Made by a program: the position numbers and the translations under genes. From assembly GCA_947579665.1 (NCBI GenBank), contig CANPUZ010000048.1, positions 62,001-126,000 of the forward strand: a stretch of DNA of 64,000 bases. The letters are read 5' to 3'. Of this stretch, positions 1 to 10,630 are shown one piece after another (the first letter of the stretch is position 1; every line of letters starts with the position of its first letter). The notes under the pieces are model-generated. The model was not told where the DNA came from and searched no databases. It was given only the letters and a program-made list of their open reading frames with translations. The DNA is from Sympetrum striolatum (Eukaryota; Arthropoda; Insecta; Odonata; Libellulidae).

Positions 1-1289
1 CTATTCAAAACAATTCGCAATCGAGAATAATATAAAATATAAGTGTTTTAACTACTTTACATAAAAAATCGCATAAGCTATTAGAAATAATAGGTACCTG
101 GAATACCCTGCACACAATTCATTTGCTACAATGAGCATTTAAACTAAAAGACAAAATAAATGCAGCATAAAGCTGATAAGACTGAGCATACATGTTCCCT
201 CAAATGAGAAGATTTTTACATAGAAATTCGCGGTCGGTCAACGAATTCAGGTATTGGATTTAAATTTTCCATGACAGGTTGGAAATACGCTGTCTGTTAT
301 AATTTAATCACCTTTCTCGAGGTTTAAAAAAATAAATTTCCGTTTTAGACACTTGTTTCCGAGGCTAAAATACATATACAAGAAATACAAAATATGCGTG
401 TAGCACATCCGAAACTTAATAAAAGCTTCGTTGAACTGTATTTCCACAAAATGTAAAAATATAAACTTATTTCGTATACAGATTGGTTGCTAATCAGTCG
501 TTGAGCATGTTTTAAAGGAAAAAATAGGAATTAGTATACGTTGATGTTATTCCAAATTAAAGATCTGGAAAATGATTTCTGTGTGAAATAATAAAATACG
601 AAATACTTGTGGTCTCCTCTTTGACGACCTTTTTAATGTATCCTCCGACCAAGAGGATTTGGCATTCCTGTTTCAAAATATATACAGAACAGAATACAAA
701 TACTCAGTATAATAAGGATATACTAGCAAACAAATATTTTATTGACGGAGGAGTCAAAAAGAGGTAGTAAATATCTTTCTCTTAAATCAATACGTTAAAT
801 ACACCAGCCGAGATTGGCATGTCAGATGATACCTGGATAATTAAATGCTTTACATACGCATAGATAAACCATAAATATTTTAAATTTAGATTTCATTCTA
901 TTAATGAATGAGTTGCCAGAGTGTGTAGACAGTTTAAAAGAGAGAACTACTATCGCACTGTTCTTTATGTGGTTTCACTCTTGATGATCCACGCAGTTCA
1001 GCTATTGCTGTAAATTGCATTTCCTATGTAAACATAACTTAAGAGAAGATGAAACTAATGTATTTTAATTAAAGTAAAGAGTTACGATAAACGCACTGGT
1101 ACACGAAAAATATTTGAAGTTAAATTCGACAGATGCGGCCCTGATGACGTACAAAATGCAATATATATTTGTTTCATTTGAAGTAGTGTGAATGACTGGG
1201 GTCAAATCCAGCTTATACTATCGATTCTTTCTTTAATAAGGATGGAATAATTTTTAATAGATCTGATCGCACGACAATGAATTAATTAA
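1..1289. other. AT-rich stretch, no gene seen
   Basis: I see no coding segment, RNA gene or clear transposon here. The left arm of the inverted duplication begins at about 1290. Confidence 0.5.
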
Positions 1290-3345
1290 GAATTTCCCGA
1301 ACATATTCGCAAAACTATTACTCCTTGTAAGATAATCATTTATGTTAACAGAACAATATGTTCTGGCTAATGTGATAGACGTTCAATCGCAGGAATGTTG
1401 CTGGGAATAAATGTTTAGGCACTCGAGTGCCAAATAATGGACTAATATTCATACTTCATGGGACACTTTTATTAGAACAATTCACAAGCAAAGAAAATAC
1501 ATAAAATGAGACAAAAATCAATACACAATTTTCCAGACAAAGTTCTCAAGCAACTGCACTGCATTCTGCGAAGTTAGCTTAATCAGTACAACAGGTTGCG
1601 AGTACACCCTCCAGCTGCGTGTTTTTCTAGTCTCCAACATTGGCATACTCAATATTTTAATTTTTGCTGCTTCAATTCCTTGATTTGATTCTTTCATATG
1701 ACTTTTCTTCACAGTATACATATCATATCTGAAGGTGCGAAAAAATTATGTATTGCTCTGATGTAGAATTTGACTTCAATTCGATGCAAAGCTTACTCAT
1801 TAAATTACTCTACTCACAAGATAAACTCATTCTACGGGGAAAATTGAATGTAATTATTATTACTTTCATTGGTTGGATGATGGCAAACTACGAGGGAATT
1901 ATATTCCGTGAAAACATTAATCATGCAAGAATCTCATGGACATCATTAAGCAGTGCCTCCCAAATTTTCCTTTACACCAAAACAATTTGAAATTAACTAA
2001 AATCTCCTGTGTAATAAGTGTTTCCGAGTTCCAGCGTAAATTCAATATTAAAATGAAGGAAAAAACCACATTGGAGTTTGGTATTTCAACTTCGCCATAA
2101 AAATTTCTTGTCAAGAATAATTATATCTCAAAAGATATTGAATCCGTCTAACGGATTAAAAAATAAACGTCATTCTAAAACGTTGCCATAAGATCTTACC
2201 CACGACCAACCGGCTGGAGAGCACTGCCATATGATCATAGCTTACCTGAAATCTCTGCAAATTCCAAGAATAGTCATCGAGGACATCAAAAGTATGAACC
2301 AAAATCTTCCAAATACTATAGACCAGAGTTATGTCACATAAATGAGGAAAAATTCTTCCTTGGTATGCCTTTTTTTCACTTTATTTTGACCTCAAACACA
2401 ACGAAGAAGCGCTACGGGGAGAAGCTCGAAGTGAAATGAAGAAAGCTTAAATCGGTTGCTAAGGAACAGCATTGTTGCGTATTCCTGAGCTCTCGTCCTA
2501 TATTACTCCAGTAGCTCAGTAAGAGGTAAAACTGAAGGATACCGAGGCACTGTGTAGTTAAATATTTTATTTTATTTGGATATTTTCATTTTCGCATTGA
2601 AAAGAATACTTGTACAATTTATTTTCTGGTTGATGGAATCCGGGAATTCAATTTTATAAAAAATCCTTCATATTTTACCAAAATTTTGTACTAACGGATT
2701 GTTTTGGGATCAAAAAAGCTAACGATCATAATAAGAAATAAATAGGTTAGTAAGACAAGAGTTGCCTTATTCTTATCAAGCTGAGGAGTTTGCTACTTTC
2801 AGATCTGTTGTTTTTGGGTTTGGGAATTAACATTGGAACGAACTATGTAATGTGCCAATGAAAAGCACCAACGGTAGACAAATGCACCACGTGGAGGATA
2901 CTTAGTCCGAGTTTGACTCGCAAGCCATCAACTAAGCTATAAAACGTTATTAAAAGGCAATCAAAAATTATGAAGTTAAGATTTAACCTCCTGTATTTGT
3001 AGCTAATGCCCTTCAGTTAATTATAAAATACAATAAACTTCTAGCTTTCATTGGAATATCTTTCTTGTATTATCTGACTTGCATCTTTAGCGGAATGAAC
3101 CCTTTGGGACAGGTAATACATGGGACATCAATGGGAAAACACATAATATTTATCATCTGCTACGATTTTACTCGTCAATATTGGTACATCGATTTAAAAT
3201 ATATCAGAATGCTGATTAGTGAAATTATCCATACTAAGGAACGATTATTTTTCGTTTAAGTCACGAGGTAATCAGAGGTGGAGGCAGCGAAATAACGACT
3301 CGACCACTGAAAGACAAGGAACTCTTTGAAGTTGGACAAACGCTA
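1290..3345. repeat. left arm of a large inverted duplication
   Basis: Several blocks here match, in reverse complement and mirrored order, blocks at about 4550-7450. Bases 1470-1720 match 6960-7230 (shared GAATTGAAGCAGCAAAAA-type core on opposite strands). Bases 2210-2330 match 6385-6505 (shared GAAATCTCTGCAAATTCCAA). Bases 2754-2930 match 6120-6280 (shared TTTCAGATCTGT). Bases 3261-3345 match 4550-4633. The arms are clearly diverged, so the event is not recent. The 1.1-kb composite repeat at 4850-5990 is absent from this arm, so it was inserted later or lost here. Confidence 0.75.
3261..3345 (+). pseudogene. fragment of an NHR-domain exon, inverted copy
   Basis: This segment reads closely like the second NHR exon at 4457-4633 but lies on the opposite strand. 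Both share GGAGGCAGCG and CTGAAAGACAA and continue towards the ELFEV codons. Against the functional exon it carries substitutions and small indels that break the frame, and homology ends at about 3345. It sits at the inner end of the left arm of the inverted duplication, so it is best explained as part of that event. No splice context supports expression. Confidence 0.7.
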
Positions 3346-3522
3346 AATATGGAAGGTCACTCATCATGAGAATAGAAAAAATATTCAATTTGTATATATC
3401 CTTTTTAATGCTATGAAGCTTATGCTACATATGATATTATCCACAACTAAAATCACCCCATTCTATATACATTAAAAATATGTCTACTATTATTTATAAA
3501 ACAAAGGCATTATGCATTTTGT

Positions 3523-3684
3523 CTATGGCTCCATAATCGTTGCTTGCACTACTTTTCCATGCAAATCCATCACTCCGTAAACTGTTTCTGGAACTGTGGT
3601 CGGAATTGCATCTTGATCTATTCCATTAACAAAGAAATGCAGAGAACCATTTGATTTCCTCATGACACCCACACGATCACCAAC
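3523..3684 (-). CDS. NHR domain, terminal exon (exon 4 of 4)
   Basis: This is the last coding exon of a Neuralized homology repeat. A phase-0 acceptor (ACACAG) opens the exon at 3684. It codes for the end of the domain: GDRVGVMRKSNGSLHFF, then VNGIDQ, a VYGVMDLHGKVVQ segment and a TAG stop at 3523-3525, four residues after the strand that closes the fold. In Neuralized-family proteins (Neuralized, NEURL1-4) the NHR binds protein partners and often supplies substrate choice for ubiquitination. Here no RING finger follows; the protein stops right after the repeat. No clear AATAAA signal is seen just downstream. The domain call is strong; the family member is not decided. Confidence 0.9.
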   Translation of the reverse strand, partial: VGDRVGVMRKSNGSLHFFVNGIDQDAIPTTVPETVYGVMDLHGKVVQATIMEP

Positions 3685-4283
3685 CTGTGTGTTCATTAAA
3701 ACAGGTATTTAATTAGTTTCTATAGGACTTAATTATAGGAGAGATTATTAATTAAAAACAAAAATGAAACTGTGAAGAATGAGTGAATGTTTCACATATT
3801 TATGGAATCATAACCAGTAAAAGCTCTAATAATGGAAACAGAGATTCAATTGGATGCAATTGAGAATTCAAGCGAGTTAAGTATTAGTGTAAATATCAAC
3901 TATCATGAAATATTACTCTTATTTGGCAATGTTTGAAGTACTTTCTCTCTAAAACAAATCAATAGACATAGCATTCACACTGAGGACGACGTAAACAGAA
4001 AGGTTTCAGAAGATAAAAATTTCAATAAGATGAAATAAGTGAACTAAGATAAATAATTAGTAGTTCCTTGTTTTATTCGTTTCACATCAGTTTAATAAAT
4101 GTTTAGCCATGTCATGAAATAAACTGAATTCAAAGCGTACTATGATATCTTCAGTAGATAAAGGGAACACAAATTGTATCCCTCTTTAACTCTCTCACAT
4201 AAGAGGCATTGCAATCATGAGTTTCCTTCTTTAACTTATAATATAGTTATGAATTCAAAACTTGATGGTTAAAAATTGCTTAC

Positions 4284-4377
4284 CTTCAATGTGGTGTTAA
4301 GATTGATCCCATATCCATTTTGAATATCATTTCCATTATGGGATATACAGTCTCCGTAATAGAGCCAAACGCCATCT
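4284..4377 (-). CDS. NHR domain, exon 3 of 4
   Basis: A 94-nt exon with acceptor CCATAG (phase 2) and donor AAG|GTAAGC (phase 0). It codes for DGVWLYYGDCISHNG and then a GYGINLNTTLK segment, which match the family's middle strands (G-x-W, a hydrophobic strand, NG, then the YG-x-DL turn). Phases join it exactly to the exons at 4457-4633 and 3523-3684. It lies in the spacer of the inverted duplication and therefore exists once in the window. Confidence 0.88.
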
Positions 4378-4456
4378 CTATGGAAGATACGGTTCATTAG
4401 ATAAACATCCACAAACAATGATACATCAAACGATATATTTAAACATTTATTTATAC

Positions 4457-4633
4457 TTGAAGTAGCTCCAGTGATTCTTGAAGGAGACGGTGGAAGGATT
4501 AAAAACTGTGACTCCAAAACTGAAACCATTTCCCCATTTGTCGATAATTGCGTCCAACCGCACTTCGAAGAGTTCATTGTCTTTCAGAGGTCGATTCGTT
4601 ATCACGCTGCCTCCATCACAGGTTGCCTTGTAA
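4457..4633 (-). CDS. NHR domain, exon 2 of 4
   Basis: A 177-nt exon. The acceptor is CTCCAG (phase 2) and the donor is most likely AA|GTATAA (phase 2). It holds the most diagnostic part of the repeat: NRPLKDNELFEVRLD, then KWGNGFSFGVTVFNPSTV. The NHR signature has RPL, then ELFEVR, a Trp, GVT and NP in this order. The donor is weak but is the only one that keeps frame with the next exon. A decayed inverted copy lies at 3261-3345. Confidence 0.9.
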
Positions 4634-4849
4634 CTGGAGTGAATAAAATAGTTTGTTAGTATGGTTACTGCCATTAATAAACTTAACTATATAAATTAAA
4701 ATTATGTACCAGTATAGATCAGTAAAAGTTTAGTAGCTGATAAATATATACGTGTTTTCCCATCGACACCATGCGCGTTAACTAGTCTAAAAAAATCAGC
4801 CGTTGAAAGAAACAGGCGCCAGCCAAAACAAGGAATTCATTATATTTTA

Positions 4850-5990
4850 CGAGTAAAATGTAGCTTGCATACTGCAAGCAGATCGGCAAAACTAATTTTA
4901 TATTGGCATCATATCGGGATGGTCCTCAAATAAAAAAGGTGAATTGAAAATACTCTTAAAATTCGCTGCAATTTAATCGTCTGGCATCGAACCTAGGCCT
5001 TGCTGGTGACCGTACAATGCAGTACAACAGAAAATCACCATATCTTATTATGTGTGAAAATTCAAGCAGAAATATTGGCTGCAACTACCTCAAACGACGT
5101 CCTACTTTTCAATAATGTAAACGCTCTCTGGATTCGAACCAAGGACGATCTAGGAAATCAAAAACATGTTTTTTGAAATGTATTAATGTTCTTTATCTGT
5201 ATGCCTAATTTAATGTTTTAATATCATTGGGAAGAGGTTTAAATTAATTCTTAAATATCGGGTAATTTACTGATTGTAGAGACGCCTGGTGTCGAACCCA
5301 GGAAATATTGGTAGCTGTGAATGCACAGTATGACTTATTAGGTCTTCATCATAATTCATACAAAGTTTGAAGTCGATATCATACCGGGAAGTACCTAAAA
5401 TGTGTTTCTGTTATCCCCATAAGAAATGCATTGTGGAGTGCAAATGGCCCTCTGGGATCGAACCAAGGACCATCAGCGAATATGTAAAATTTGATTATGA
5501 AATATATTTATGATTTCTAACCCCATGCCAAATTTCAAGTTTCCATGCATTCGGAAAGGGGTCCAAAAAAAATCTTAAAAATCGCCACAATGCATTTTAA
5601 ACGGCCGATTTTTGCCCAGACCTAGCATCGAACCCAGGATATTTTCCGTAAAACTCATTTATGTTCTCAATAGATCATGACCATATATAAAGGTTCCTTG
5701 AGTTTTGATTCTCTATCTATCTGGGAAGTATTTTTTTTTAATTCCCGAAAATCAAAGCAATGCATTTAAACGGGAAAAATCGGGACTTTGGGGCCCTCTG
5801 GAATCGAACCCATGACACTGAGGTTCTAAATCGCAATTTTTCTGGAGGTTATTCGTTATGGCTAATATGTAGTAAAAATTTCAAGCTATTGACGCAAGTG
5901 GTTTAGCCTGTGAATTTGTATCCTCTCTATATATATATATATGATATATGAATGAATCCGGAGAAGCATCTATATATAATAGATAACTAA
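4850..5990. repeat. composite repeat with six periodic TCGAACC units, copy 1
   Basis: TCGAACC occurs at 4987, 5134, 5292, 5458, 5628 and 5804, spaced 147, 158, 166, 170 and 176 bases. Units share phrases such as CTGGGATCGAACC, GGGAAG and TTCAAGTTT but are highly diverged. The block opens with ACGAGTAAAATGTAGCTTGC and closes after an AT-rich stretch with GGAGAAGCATCTATATATA. Near-identical openings occur at 54524 and related endings at 53065 and 55180. On the minus strand each motif reads as a Pol III B-box-like GGTTCGA. No coding capacity is seen, so it is a non-autonomous repeat or old array of unknown class. Confidence 0.75.
5927..5950. repeat. (TA)n microsatellite
   Basis: A short run of alternating TA near the end of the composite repeat. 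Nothing further can be said. Confidence 0.7.
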
Positions 5991-7526
5991 GTGAGGGATA
6001 TATTCAATAAATTTAACCAAACTTAGGATTTTATATTATTAACTAAAATATACTTAAGTTTAAGTTTTAAGTTAAATATTTTAATCTGCCTCGTTTTAAA
6101 TGTTTTGAGCTAGCTAATGGCCTCCTATTTAAGCTGAGACAAACTTTCCTCCTCGTGGTACATTTCACTTTCATTGGTTTATACTGCTGGTGCTTTTCAA
6201 CATGAATCCTTATATCCTAAAATTACAGATCTGAAAGGTGCAATCCTCAGCCAGGGAAGAATAAGGAAACTCTTGTCTTCTACAAATACAGTCAAAGCTA
6301 ATAATGAAGGATCCATCGCTCTCTTAAGACATTTCACGGTGTCCTAGACGCTATTTATATATGCGAGTAAAAGTTGCTTGCATTCATTTTGATTCATACT
6401 TTTGATGTCCTTGTTTACTATTCTTGGAATTTGCAGAGATTTCAGATAAGATATGATCTAAGATACTCCATTGCAGTGCTTTCCAACCGGTTTGTCGTGC
6501 GTAAGGCACTGTATTATTGTGAATCACAGCAAGTGGAATTGACATGCATTTCTGATTCCGAGTTACGTCTGCACTGTAATTTGAGACAAAATTATTTATT
6601 TAACAGGATATCCTTAAAATTAAATTGTAATATAAAAATCCATTATTAGTGTGATTTTCGTTATTAATTTTAATTTAGCCTGAAACTTGGAAACCCTTGG
6701 TTTACAGGAGGCTTTCAGATACCATAAAATTGCTCCGTCGAAAAGAAAATCTTGGAAGGCACTGTTCTATCACCTCTATGATGTTCATGAATAGTTCTAA
6801 ACTTGACATTTATTTATCTAACCTATGCAACAGTTAAAAACATTCTATTAATATATTATTCTCATACCATAGTTGATGTAATTCCCAGAATTTATTAAAG
6901 ATTAAGCTTCGAATTGATTATAAATAGACATCTACATTAAATTAATCTAGAGATGTTTGTACGCTTTCGGAAGTGATACGAAGAGGAAGAATTACATGAA
7001 AGAAGTAAATCCGGAAATTGAAGCAGCAAAAACGGAAATACTGAGGATAATAAAGTCGGAGACAAGGATAACAAGTAGTGGCAGAGTGTACTCCATTTAT
7101 AATTCGGAATGATTGCAACTCAACATACTAAATAAGCTAATTTCGCAGAATGCAGTATAATTGCTCGAGAACTGTTTTCAGGATTTTTTTATGTTGACTC
7201 ATGTCCCGTCTTTGTTCTTTATTGGTTTAATCTTTGTTCTAATATTAGTGTTCTATGAAATATTATAATTAAAAATTCATTTCTGTCTATTTCATACTAA
7301 AGAATTTTTCCCAATAACATACCGCGATAATTATTTTACCAGATAAGCCAGAACCTATTGTTCCCGTTATACAAATAAGTTTCTCAAATGGAGTAAAATA
7401 TTTGTGAAAATTATTAAAATAATATTTACTCAATTCGTAGAGATACTATTAAATATATTATGAATCATATAATAATTATTTAGGAATGATTTTTAATGTT
7501 AACATTATTCGACTAAATCAACTCAC

Positions 7527-7629
7527 TCTTTTCGTGCAGCGGTCCGTTTACCGTTGCTGAGATCAATGTTCTCACCAGTCCTCTCGTGGAAACGTAATGG
7601 TTGCTGTGGCACCTCTTCAGTTTTGTTAT
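7527..7629 (-). CDS. NHR domain, first exon (exon 1 of 4)
   Basis: A 103-nt exon with acceptor CTTTAG (phase 1) and donor GA|GTGAGT (phase 2). It codes for a short acidic linker (NKTEEVPQQP) followed by the opening of the repeat, LRFHERTGENIDLSNGKRTA. Family repeats start the same way: F-H, G-x-N, then L-S-NG-x-R-T-A. Its phase-1 acceptor fits the phase-1 donors of the PB1 exon at 10225-10359 and of the ZZ exon at 15088-15468. The four NHR exons together give one complete repeat of about 150 residues. The 2.9-kb intron to the next exon holds the composite repeat. Confidence 0.88.
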
Positions 7630-8207
7630 CTAAAGGAAATGAAATTACAACATATCCCGTTACTATCTGTTATCTCAGCTGAGGAGATTAGATTCAGAAA
7701 AACTTCAAAGTAATTAATACATATTTGATGATATTGTAATTACACACATGCGTCTGATATCAGGTACTTACAGAGGAAAAAACGACTCAGAAAAAGTTTC
7801 CCAAAGCATAATAACAATCATAACATATTTTTACTATATTGGTGATATTTCCCTCTGAAACGGTTTTTGTATGGGATTCACAATAGAGTTACGCTATAAT
7901 TAATTTCCATTAAACATCATATTTAACACATTGAGACTGATATATTTTTTGGCTACTTGGAAGTGCATCATAAAAGCTTACGCTCAAAATAGTGTATGCT
8001 ATCGGTAACAGCAGCTGTTTCAATTTGGCTCTGATGAGAAACTTTACTCAAGGAAACAATAATAGTTTATCGAGGGGCTCCACTCAGTTGAAGTGAGATT
8101 AGTTAATGATTCATCAAAAGATTGAAATTGAATAAGTTGAATCGGTGTTTGTTTTTGCTGTCAGTAAAATTGGGATCCAACCGCAGTAATTAGGGGCTGA
8201 CCTAATC

Positions 8208-8290
8208 TACATTTACATTTAAACCCTGCAATCCACCAGTGGCGAGTGGCAGGGGACGCCCTAATTTATAGAATCTACAGGAAAATCTAC
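8208..8290 (-). repeat. SINE-like fragment
   Basis: On the minus strand this reads as a CCCTGCCACTCGCC head, then TTGCAGGGTTTAAATGTAAA. The pattern of a GCAGGGT core followed by a run of TGTAAATGTAG-like repeats resembles dispersed short repeats common in arthropods. Related text (CTGCCACATGCCG then GCAGGGT) occurs at 28745-28920. No target duplication could be fixed. Confidence 0.45.
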
Positions 8291-8319
8291 AGGGGAATCT
8301 ACAGAAGAGTCATTTAATA

Positions 8320-8420
8320 ATAATAATAACTGGGCTTCTTTTTTATGTAATACTTTGATCAACTGACGGTTTCAGCCTCGCAGCCATCATCAGGTACAGC
8401 AGTACTGGCAGATGGACCGT
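8320..8420 (-). mobile_element. Penelope-like element terminal fragment with hammerhead-like core
   Basis: On the minus strand 8365-8393 reads CTGATGA, a four-pair stem GGCU/GGCU closed by a GCGA loop, GAAAC and GTC. That is the order of conserved parts in a hammerhead ribozyme core with a minimal stem III. Terminal repeats of Penelope-like elements are known to carry such motifs. No reverse transcriptase is seen nearby, so this would be a terminal fragment. Stem I is not convincing, so activity is not claimed. Confidence 0.5.
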
Positions 8421-9804
8421 CACAATGGGAATTGTAGTGGCACCTCATATCTCAGTTACGACATCCCCTTCACCAACCCATTGCTATTTAGGGCGGTAGA
8501 GCTCCTCTCACTTAAATATGTTTAGGGAATACAAACTCTGTCAGTATTTTAAGTGCTGCACCTAATAATAGTGGCGAGGCTGAACCCAGATAAATCTTAG
8601 CTCTATACTTATCATTGCATACAACCAGCACGAACAAAACTCAAGTGGTGGTGAAAAATAAGGTTTCGCATCATCCTCAGTGACTTGTTTTGTTGATCTT
8701 CTTACGACCAAAGCACAAACGATCATCGCAATGGGAGATCCCCTTCTATTTATACTCGGTTCTCCAGCTAAGAGGATAACCTTCACCCGTTTTTATTTGT
8801 TTTTCTTAATGTTCGTGCTCACTTTTCCTCTTATTGCTACTGATAAGACAAATTTCCAGCTTCCTTAACATGTTCGTTCATGATGCCGACTAATCTATTC
8901 TATCTAATAACCTGAATTCATATTTTCCATATTCGTGAAGTTGAAATATCCTCAGGCGTGGAATAATGAATTTCATTACTATACATAAACCTGCAAATCC
9001 TACTGATTGACACAAATACCTGGGCACTTCTAATCTAGCTAGAAGGCTGAAATTTTCAGGAGGGATTTATAATTCACAGTTGAGCTGAGGAAAAATCGAA
9101 AATTCCCAGACTTTGTCCTAGGTTTGAGCCCAGAGAGGATTATATTTTTCAATAGGATTAAATGGGGGAAACGAAAAATGGCCATGCAGAGCTAATTTCT
9201 TTCCTTCATTAAAATAAGAAAATGTGCGCATTCAGCAGTGAAACTTGGGCTATATTATGTCTAAAAGATCAAAGTTTTCTTTTCTTGGGACGGATTTAAA
9301 CATTCCGATACATGAAAGTCACAAAATTTTAGTTTGAATGCCAATTTATTACGGTTTTTTCTCCTCCTTTCGAAGATTAAATCTATGACAACGACCACTG
9401 TTTAAATCGAAAACAAATTTGTTTACAATACTTATTTGATATGCAATGATGAAGGTTTGATGCATTTTTAATATTCTTTAAGGATTCATTCCATACATGT
9501 TATTACTGAAGGTTGAAAAATGTAACTTTCATCAAAATGGACAGCAAATATCTATTCAGGAAATACATGGTATCATAAAACGATGTTAGGATATCGTTGT
9601 TCTACGTATATGGTGGATTGCTTTTCGTGTGTGAGTTACTGTGCATTTCATTATATGCCTATTATGTTTCTTCTTTTCTATTTTAATTACATATTAATAT
9701 TCTGTCATCCTCTCCAAAGAGAATTTAAAATTAAGTTCTTTTTCTACGTTTTTTTAATTAATACATAGTACACAATTGGTAATCCAATCCATTCCATTTC
9801 CAAC

Positions 9805-10165
9805 CTGGCAAAAATGCACGACTGGTTCAGAACATTCTAAAACTCAGCTACTATGAGAAACAAGAAGTGAAAAAGCACTAATAAAAAGATAAGGAAATTT
9901 AAAATTCACATGGGTCGATTCGACCAAGACGCAAGTACTCCAGGGTTAATAATTGTAATAAATCATCTTTATTTGGGCGAGATTGAGACTAAAAAGTCTC
10001 TTCATCCATCTAACCCATATATGGAAAATGAAAGGAATATTAAGAGAGAGTATTTCAAACAAGACCCAGAGGAACCATAGTGAATTTGTTGATTATCTGA
10101 GAAAAAGAAACGAGAGTACCAGTATCGAAAATTGGCAGCATTTAAGAAATTTGGAAACTGGAATA
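9805..10165. repeat. dispersed repeat, copy 1, with a piggyBac-type end
   Basis: It matches 13046-13405 over its whole length (shared GGCAAAAATGCACGACTGG at the left and GAGAGTACCAGTAT near the right). The left part, up to TTAA at 9946-9949, is the right end of a piggyBac-type element: 9928-9949 is a diverged copy of the inverted repeat at 13171-13192. The part to the right of TTAA, with TCTTTATTTGGGCGAGATTG, looks like the 3' tail of a minus-strand non-LTR element. The left piggyBac end is missing here. Confidence 0.65.
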
Positions 10166-10224
10166 AACATTTCATTTCATGATTATAAGACGCAAGATGC
10201 ATATAAGGGTTTTATTGTACTTAC

Positions 10225-10359
10225 CTTCAGCATTTTCATCCTTCAAGGCTGAAGCACTCTTCACCTCTATTTTCAACCTATAATCTTCACCTTTCATTTT
10301 GTTTAAAGCAATTTTCAATTCTTCGTCACTTGAAATCAAAACTTCATCTCCTTCGCTAT
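10225..10359 (-). CDS. PB1 domain second half, copy A exon 2 (p62-like)
   Basis: A 135-nt exon with acceptor CAACAG and donor GAAG|GTAAGT; both ends are phase 1. It codes for SEGDEVLISSDEELK and then a helix, ending DENAE. The acidic run followed by V-x-I-S-S-DEEL is the OPCA-type end of the PB1 fold in sequestosome-1/p62. It has the same length and nearly the same sequence as 15547-15681. Downstream homology to that copy ends about 60 nt into the intron, so this copy has no neighbouring ZZ exon. It can join the NHR exon at 7629 in frame. Confidence 0.85.
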
Positions 10360-10444
10360 CTGTTGGATTGAGAAAGACGGAAGTAAAAAAATGTGTTACA
10401 ATACCTCTTAACTATGCAAAGGATGCTAATGTAAGCTGATTTAC

Positions 10445-10630
10445 CTTCCCAGGTCACACACAATGGCAACGAATGTAATGACTGAAATACAGTTTTCAAC
10501 TTCTGCTCGAGGAAAAGAAAATCTGTGGAAGCATTTTTTGGTATAACAAAGCAACGAATTTCATTTTTCCCTGATGAACCTTCATGATACAATGTAGCTT
10601 TAAAGGAAGAGGTCTCTTCCACAATCCTTG
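10445..10630 (-). CDS. PB1 domain first half, copy A exon 1, no ATG (p62-like)
   Basis: A 186-nt exon with acceptor ATTTTAG and donor GAAG|GTAAAT. It is open throughout and both ends are phase 1. Recognisable parts are ETSSFKATLYHEG, then EIRCFVIPKN with the basic side of a PB1 heterodimer, and LHSLPLCVTWEG. Its paralogue at 15771-15949 starts with ATG at the matching codon; here that codon is ATT. The exon is therefore either an internal exon (it stays open back to the acceptor) or a dead copy. PB1 in p62 mediates self-assembly and binding to other PB1 proteins. The frame is intact here, unlike in the paralogue. Confidence 0.8.

Larger units (their letters stand above)
4550..7450. repeat. 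right arm of the large inverted duplication
   Basis: Mirror partner of 1290-3345. It contains the second NHR exon at its inner end and extends to about 7450, where short matches such as TTTTACTCC and GGTTCTGGCT still pair with the left arm at 1300-1375. It is longer than the left arm mainly because it holds the composite repeat at 4850-5990. The mirror axis falls near 3.95 kb. Confidence 0.72.
7630..10224. other. intron-like stretch with transposon fragments
   Basis: No exon is recognised between the NHR start and the second PB1 copy. The region holds a SINE-like fragment, a Penelope-type terminal fragment and a piggyBac-type end (listed separately). The remainder is AT-rich and unremarkable. 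Confidence 0.5.

Noticed and set aside
4850..5990. CRISPR-like array because of regular TCGAACC spacing
   Set aside because: The shared motif is only 7-12 bases, spacing drifts from 147 to 176, and the context is eukaryotic; it is an old transposon-like repeat.
3523..7629. Full NEURL4-type gene with several NHR repeats
   Set aside because: Only one NHR is present, and a stop codon follows it directly; no second repeat is readable upstream within the window.
8562..8868. Overlapping frames on both strands
   Set aside because: Antisense to each other, no domain; likely chance frames in transposon-derived sequence.
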